64,000 nt of DNA from Solenopsis invicta (Eukaryota; Arthropoda; Insecta; Hymenoptera; Formicidae). The number at the start of each line of letters is the position of its first letter. Positions within the stretch are counted from its first letter, which is position 1. A program made the position numbers and the translations under genes. Positions 58,091-64,000 of the stretch are shown here, piece by piece. Where the stretch lies: assembly GCF_016802725.1 (NCBI RefSeq), contig NC_052668.1, positions 11,043,001 through 11,107,000 on the forward strand, in the 5' to 3' direction. Under the pieces are notes generated by a model. It did no database searches and had not been told where the DNA came from. It saw only the letters and a program-made list of their open reading frames with translations.

Positions 58091-58736
58091 ATATATATCT
58101 TCTTATTCTCGAACGTATTTTCCCTCTTTTGCCGTTCCCATCGCTCTGGCCGAGCAATTCTTGCTTGTTCTTTCCTTATTATTTTTCCCATAACACTCTG
58201 TGATATATATTCGTACCAGTATTGTTTAAGATATAGTTTTCGGAACTCACAGGTATGATCTTGAGTAGTCTTTTACAATTTCTTTTTATGCTTTTTAATT
58301 TGTTTTTACATTTTTATTATTTGGACTTGTACAGCTTTCAATTTATTATATTTATTTCTTTTGGTTTTTTACATTTTGACCTTTTACGCTATTTATTTCT
58401 GTCTTACTTTTTTACTACTTTGACTTGTATAACTTTCAGTTTATTATACATGTTTATTACTTCTTATTCTTATTTATTATTCTTTTACATTTTGACGTTA
58501 CATATTGTTTTTTGTTTAAGCGTTTTATCAGATTCATGTTCCGAAAACGATGTCTCTTGTCACATTCCTCGAGACTATCTCTTGGACTAAGGCGGTTCCA
58601 ATACATTTTGTAAGCTCGATTCAGTTTGGTACGTTTTTGTAAGCAGATGTCGCAGATATATACTCAATAAGATCTTAATTATTATTTTATTTGATGCGTT
58701 AAATTCGTGATAATACTTTCTATTTAAATATTTAAG
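58091..58736. other. T-rich flank of the Penelope fragment
   Basis: Mostly poly-pyrimidine, T-rich sequence with hydrophobic open frames (for example 58255-58590) that follow from base composition. Possibly the 3' untranslated part of the Penelope copy; nothing else is seen. Confidence 0.4.
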
Positions 58737-59610
58737 ATAGACTCGGCAGTATTAAAATTAGAGAATAAAACGTTGGAAATGAGAGTCAAACGCAGTAATT
58801 GGTGCGTTAATGGTAACATGCACAATATATTTAAGATTTAGTACATCGAAATATGTACATTAATAAATCGCGTTTCGACTTTCCTTGAAGTCATTTTCAA
58901 CGATTCAATTACATTAAAATAACCTTTGCGTGACGTGGTGGTCGCGTTGAACAAAAGAAATGAACATTTCAAGCCCGGTATACTATACGTTGTCTCCAAC
59001 TCGAAGGAGAGTGAGAAATTGACACGCCGCGCCGTGTAGTCGCTATTATATATATTATATATATCGACTCAATGTTTTTTTTTTAATCTGTGTTAATTTA
59101 TTATTTTACGATGTGACGTCAACACAAAATGGCTTGAATTGACAGTGCTAGTAAGTTGTCTGAATTTTTTATTTTATAACTTTCGAGGGTTCATGTTCAC
59201 TGTCCACCACAGATTGCGACATGATCGCTCATATGTCCATCTTAGTGGTTAACATTGATTAATCATTACGTGAAAATTCGAACACGTAGAAGCGACTACA
59301 CGGCGTGTCAATTTCTCGCTCTCAAGTCGGAGACAACGTATGCTGAATATAAGACGTTTTTCTTTTGTTCAACGCGACCATTACGTTACACAGCTATTAG
59401 TATAATGATTTTGTTAATTTATAATTATTGTTAAGAATGACTTCAAGGAAAGTCGAAACGCGTCCGATATTTATTGATGTTTGCATATCGATGTATTAAG
59501 GCTTGAATATATTGTACATGTTATTATTGACGCACTAACTACCACGTTTTGACTCGCATTTCCTATGTTTTATTTCCTAATTTTAATATTGCCGAGTCTA
59601 TTTTCAATAT
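58737..59610. mobile_element. Penelope-type palindrome with hammerhead-like motifs
   Basis: The arms are inverted copies with the centre near 59170. Shared blocks: AGACTCGGCA, GTGCGT, CGCGTTTCGACTTTCCTTGAAGTC (shown here as its two halves CGCGTTTCGAC and TTTCCTTGAAGTC), CGTTGAACAAAAG, GTTGTCTCC and ACACGGCG. Each arm holds GACTT-loop-AAGTC followed by GAAACGCG, a stem II plus GAAA arrangement; the left arm has it on the minus strand (58868-58900), the right arm on the plus strand (59432-59462). The CUGAnGA box is degenerate. Confidence 0.65.
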
Positions 59611-61186
59611 CGAATATAGGCTAAACATTTATAAATATATATAATCGGTTCAATCTGAGAGCACAAAAATATTTATAAAATATTTTAACAAATTCATAAA
59701 TATTTAAAATAAATATTATATACTCTCTAGGTAATTAATCTTTTAAACATTATTAAATATACTTTATAAAATTCTATTTATTATAAAACTTTATTAGTGT
59801 TTAAAAAAAAAACATAATTTTAGCTTTATTTATGCTAGTTATCTTACTTAGGTTATGTCCTATGAGTAGCATTCACAAGGGGTCCGAAACGTTTATTGTC
59901 ATCAACGTGCCTTAAACATGTTAATGAATCGAACCGATTATGAGCATCGTGAGTACAGTGAGTGCTGTAAGCGTGAATCAAACCGCAGCTTAAGATAAGT
60001 GGTAACTTTTATATTTCACTATTAAGTACATTTAGAAATTATTATGTAAATCACAAATAAATAAAATATAAAAGCGTAAAAAAATATTTTTAGAAAATAA
60101 TCTTAAGTTATTATAAAGAAATAATATATAAAGATAAATAAACAACACAAGTTTTACTAAAAAAAAATAATAAAAAAAAAAATATGTAATTTTTAATATT
60201 ATTTAAATATAATCTGTATTGCCAAATATATCAATCGCAACAGTTTCCTTATTTATTGATTTACATCTTATTGTTCAACTATTCGAAGTAATTACTTACT
60301 CATATGAACATGAATAGCATACGGAGGCGTTTATAATTAATTGTCAAAAATGATATTTTGTAAGATAATTTTATTATATATAGTTGTATTTGAAAAAAAG
60401 AAACCTGTAATTTAGTTGAAAAAAAATTTTTTATTTTGAAAAAACTTTGGTAATAGGGGTATTTTGTTAAACAAAACAAAACAATTTTTTTTTTCTTTAC
60501 AACATTGAATCATACAACTTTTATTAAAATTTTTTTTATCTCTTATACTTTCGACGATATTTGACCCAAAAGAGAAATACCGGTTTTCTCTCTTTTTTTT
60601 TTAGTTGTTTTACCCTTTAAACATGAGAGTCAGCAAATATAAAAAAATACGGGTCTCTTAGATTTTTGTGTTTAACAACACATTTCAAGACGATGAAATC
60701 GGCACCGGCCACCCGTAACATGTCCCTTGTAAGTAACTTTCCCGTCTGCCCATCATTTATAAGCAACCTAATTTATATTACTTAACAACGAGACATCGGG
60801 CCCTCAATATCTCTGTATACAGTCATTGCAGTCAATATGACCATATATGAATATTGCTGAGTTCGGCTAAAGTGATTCGCGCGCTTGCCAAATTCACAAA
60901 CTTGCATTTTTGATACAACAGACACTTGTGGCGCGATTGTTGCTAACAATAAGTGGAAATGCATGCAGCTACTGATGCTACAACATCCTTCCCTCGTTAT
61001 TAAAGAAAAATGGAAGAACAAAGTTTTTCGTTTTCTAATACTGTAAATATTTATTATTTTACTTACTATAAATGTATAAAACATTTAGTCTATATTTTAA
61101 TAATATGTTGAATAAAGATTTTATGATTTTTTTTTCATGTATAGTATATCTATAAAAAATATGCATACAATATTTATAAAATTATA
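59611..61186. other. AT-rich intergenic region, nothing assigned
   Basis: About 1.6 kb of AT-rich sequence with homopolymer runs. The minus-strand frame at 60782-61084 shows no motif. Confidence 0.5.
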
Positions 61187-61540
61187 TTGCGCCCATATTG
61201 TTATCAGCTAGGCTTAAATCAGCTGACCGTGGAAAAATTAATACTCAGCTGATCACAGGAAAAACTCGATATCGAACAGAAGAGGATCGTTTGTTCGCGA
61301 TGTTGTAGTTTCGCGGTTCTGAGTTTGTCATCTGGTTTTAGTGCTCGTTTGTATTTTACGTGACAATAAAGTAATTCCTTTCTTTAATACAAAAGAATTC
61401 TTTCCTTTCGCGAATGCACAAATGCCGTATATAAGTCGTGTGAGTTAGTGAAGTTACAAAAGGGAGCGGCGGATGCAACATTTTGGAAGCTCCCGTTTGA
61501 TCTCTAATCTAAGCGCGATCGGAAACAGAGAAATAAACTA

Positions 61541-62925
61541 TGACATTAATTAATACTCCAAAGACATGGTGGAAGGATAACATGGTGTGTGCAGTTCGCG
61601 CGTGTCTCTCTCTAAAAATTTGCCCTCTTCGTCTATCGGTGGATTATAATTAACCAGACAGCCAACTGCAAAAAGCAAAATTATTTAGCGTCAGCCTATT
61701 GGTATGCCGAGTTATCTGTCTTTGTTTCATGCACTTATTCAAGTATCTGCTTCTCTTTCTATCGGGAACAGTTATGCACATGAAGTGTTACACTAATTTT
61801 TGACCGAAGATTTGGTTCATTCGGTTAGTTTCCTCCATTTCTTCTTCATCGCGAGAACACGTGTGAAAGAAATAGGAAACAGCGTAAGAATTTGCAAGAA
61901 ATTGACAAGCCTTTAATATGTTGTAATACAGATAAAAATATGGGACACGTATTTTTATATGTATTACAACGGGCCCACATGATTGTCAAGAGAATGAAAC
62001 ACGCTCTTGAAATAAATTGATTTTTTAATTTCTGAAGTAATACCGTCGAAATGGTAAAAAATATCAAAAAAAGTTTCAAATAAAAGTTTTATATATTTCT
62101 ATGTATTTTATAACACTTTGTTTAGATTTTTTTTAATGTCATTTTTCTCGAAATTCTTCTTTTCTTCTAAATTTCTGAAAAATTTAAAATTTATTTTATA
62201 TCAAAACTTATAGCATATTTAATAACAAATTCAAACATTTTTTTGTTTTTTAGGTTTAATTTTATTGTCTTTTTATTATTTATTTATTTATTTATTTATT
62301 TACTTATTTATTTTTTATCTATTTACTTTTTATTGCTAAAAATCTATACAATAATGAGGACGCTCAGAATTTAACTGAGCGAAAATAATTGTATTTGCTT
62401 ATCTTATTGTTGCGCCTTTTCAATTTAATATTTAATTTTGACATAACAACAAACTTGTTTAATTGTAAAATTTTAAAAATATCACTTACATGCAAATCAC
62501 ACCTTCCTTCTGACGTATGTAAATCGAGCCATGGAAATATACATACAAGAATAGAAAGAGAAACATGTGTGAAACAAAGAAGGTAGATCCAGCATACCAA
62601 CAGGCTGATACTAAATAATTTTACTTTTCACAGTTGGCTGTCTGATTAATTGTAGCCCTTGCAGAGCAAAAATGGGCGTGGTTTAGCCGAACTGCACACA
62701 CCACGCTATCCCTTCCACCATGCTCCAAAGAAGAAGATCTGAGTCATCTGAAAATACTCGATCTTTAACGCTGAACGTTTGCTTCAGAAAGACAACGAGC
62801 ATTTATCAAAAGAATTTGAGACTCTGAGCGCGGAGGTTGTTCTCCGTTTGACATTAGAGGAACTCAGACAAATACAAGAGGATCTATTATTACAACAACG
62901 TCGCGAACAATCTTTTTTTGTCTAG
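61541..62925 (+). pseudogene. Coiled-coil reading frame split by the P-like element
   Basis: ATGACATTAATTAATACTCC (61541) runs into the P-like insertion. On the far side, after a stop and frame change near 62740-62780, a frame reads FNAERLLQKDNEHLSKEF, then LTLEELRQIQEDLLLQQR and ends at a stop at 62923-62925. It is glutamate/leucine-rich and helical. It may be a captured host fragment or a retroelement gag relic. I do not recognise it. Confidence 0.35.
61565..62722. mobile_element. P-like element, short non-autonomous copy
   Basis: 1158 bp with ends CATGGTGGAAGGATAACATG and the mirror at 62703-62722, and shared inner blocks with the copy at 17895: a GGTGTG(T/C)(G)CA(G/A) block, ACAG(T)TGGC(T/A)G and GGGCGTGGTTTAGCC. 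Flanked by CTCCAAAGA on both sides (61556-61564, 62723-62731), so the duplication is 8 bp plus one ambiguous base. No THAP or transposase sequence was found inside. Confidence 0.85.
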
Positions 62926-63294
62926 TATCAATTTTCCTTTGTGGCCAGCCGATAACATGGGCGCAATAATATTTGAAAAAAAAAAATATTAATAAATATT
63001 TATGAATATTTATCATAAATATAGTGTATTGTCTGAAATGATTGTAATGTATATTGTATAAGCATACAATATTTCTCTATGTATTTTATCGATCTTTCTA
63101 CAAAAATTAAAAGAAAAGCAAAACTCCAATAACACTTCCAAAATCATTGCATGGGCAGTTTAGATTTGAGTTTTATAGTGCCTTTATGGTTGCTACAAAA
63201 TCTTTTGCAAAAGATGCAGAAGATCTCTATTGGATTTCTGATGGATAATAACAATAAAGAATATTCTATTATTCTTTGCATAAATATTATAATA

Positions 63295-63706
63295 AGGTAG
63301 TGCAAAAATAATTGCCGTTTTTATTATTATAACCATGTTACTTATTTGGGGAGAAACTTTATTATCTTAAACTATGATACTTATTTTGTATATAAAACTT
63401 TTATTTAATTTTGTTTACATAATATATCACTTAAAAAATAAAATGTGCTCTATTGATTTATGCTAATAATTTGTTTTAATTGTTTATTCTTGTTTATCTA
63501 TGCTACAAATTAAAGATGAAAAACAGCAAATTAAAGAAATTTTATTGTACGAGTTCAAAATGGGATGTAAAACAGCGAAAATTGCTCACAATTATATAAC
63601 AATAAAGTATTTGGCCAGAAAATCTTTAACAAACGTACAACTCAACATTGGTTCCAAAAATTTCGTGACAGAGATAAAAGCCTTGAAGATGATAAGGTCG
63701 TGAACA
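63295..63706 (+). mobile_element. Fourth mariner remnant, 5' end only
   Basis: The left terminal repeat AGGTAGTGCAAAAATAATTG (after TA at 63293) is typical of mariner ends. From 63500 the frame reads QQIKEILLYEFKMGCKTAKIA (helix-turn-helix region) and, after a frame change, TTQHWFQKFRDRDKSLEDD at about 63625-63690. Downstream is unrelated AT-rich sequence to 64000, so the element is truncated. Confidence 0.75.
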
Positions 63707-64000
63707 TTTTTTTTTTCATCTTTAATTTAACAGTCTGAAATAATTAAGAATAAAGTAAAAACAAATTATTTACATAAATCAGAAGAGCACATTTAATTTT
63801 TTAAATAGTATATTATGTAAATAAGTATTTATGTCAATATCCATATAGGTAAATATAGATGTCTTAATATACTTGATTACTGTATTAAAAAATCTGCAAT
63901 TAATCCATTGTATAATACAAAAACTTTTTTAAATGAAAATACAAAGATAATATCACATGTTGTAAAAAAATTAAAAATACCACCCCATTTGAGATTTATT

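Larger units (their letters stand above)
61187..62966. mobile_element. TA-flanked MITE containing a P-like element
   Basis: Ends TTGCGCCCATATTGTTATC and GATAACATGGGCGCAA form an inverted repeat with TA on both sides (61185-61186, 62967-62968). Without the nested P-like element (61565-62722 and one duplication) it would be about 610 bp. It carries AATAAA at about 61367 and the open-frame relic described separately. Confidence 0.7.

Noticed and set aside
58255..58590. Multi-pass membrane protein
   Set aside because: The hydrophobicity comes from T-rich sequence; the frame shows no conserved motif and lies in the flank of a Penelope fragment.
61199..61458. LTR of a retrotransposon with AATAAA
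   Set aside because: The flanking TTGCGCCCAT inverted repeat and TA borders make a TIR element more likely; no second LTR was found.

Overview
This is an AT-rich, intron-bearing, transposon-dense stretch of an insect nuclear genome. The set of repeats (mariner, Penelope-like, piggyBac, P-like and copia elements) and an insect-type acid lipase suggest a hymenopteran, probably an ant. That is an inference; nothing here names the species. I see no bacterial features, no CRISPR array and no RNA gene I could defend.

Only two genes look intact. (1) A secreted acid lipase of the lipase-3/lysosomal acid lipase type (+, nine coding exons, 45222-56944, 429 aa, Ser195-Asp372-His403) has a TATA box and a poly(A) signal. 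Its introns are filled with nested mobile elements. (2) A small THAP-domain protein (-, five exons, 34664-36113, 221 aa: zinc-dependent DNA-binding domain plus a C-terminal coiled coil) lies between long inverted repeats that may be transposon ends.

Layout: 1-3140 decayed Penelope-like element (-). 3341-7793 almost intact copia element with identical LTRs, a tRNA-iMet anticodon-arm primer site and CTATA target duplications. 8504-10368 TTAA MITE and a mariner. 12626-14748 Tigger/jerky-type pseudogene and a second mariner. 14800-16490 relics of a spliced gene with a solo LTR in an intron. 17895-20199 P-like element with 8-bp duplications and a broken THAP gene. 20217-25065 piggyBac relic split by a 2.36-kb foldback. 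26144-32309 a 6.2-kb DNA transposon with 8-bp duplications, an unassigned DDE-like transposase and arrays of a ten-base repeat near both ends. 32487-36677 the THAP gene and its inverted repeats. 36729-39200 MITEs, a perfect hairpin and a heat-shock-type promoter without a gene. 40100-43340 a Penelope-derived palindrome with hammerhead-like motifs, split by a 2.6-kb Tc1 foldback. 45064-57085 lipase gene. 57620-59610 second Penelope fragment and palindrome. 61187-62966 a MITE containing a second P-like element. 63295-63706 a fourth mariner remnant.

The most interesting points are the unclassified 8-bp-duplication transposon with its decamer arrays, the two THAP/coiled-coil genes associated with inverted-repeat elements (one truncated like the P-element KP repressor), and the repeated association of hammerhead-ribozyme-like cores with large palindromes derived from Penelope-like elements.
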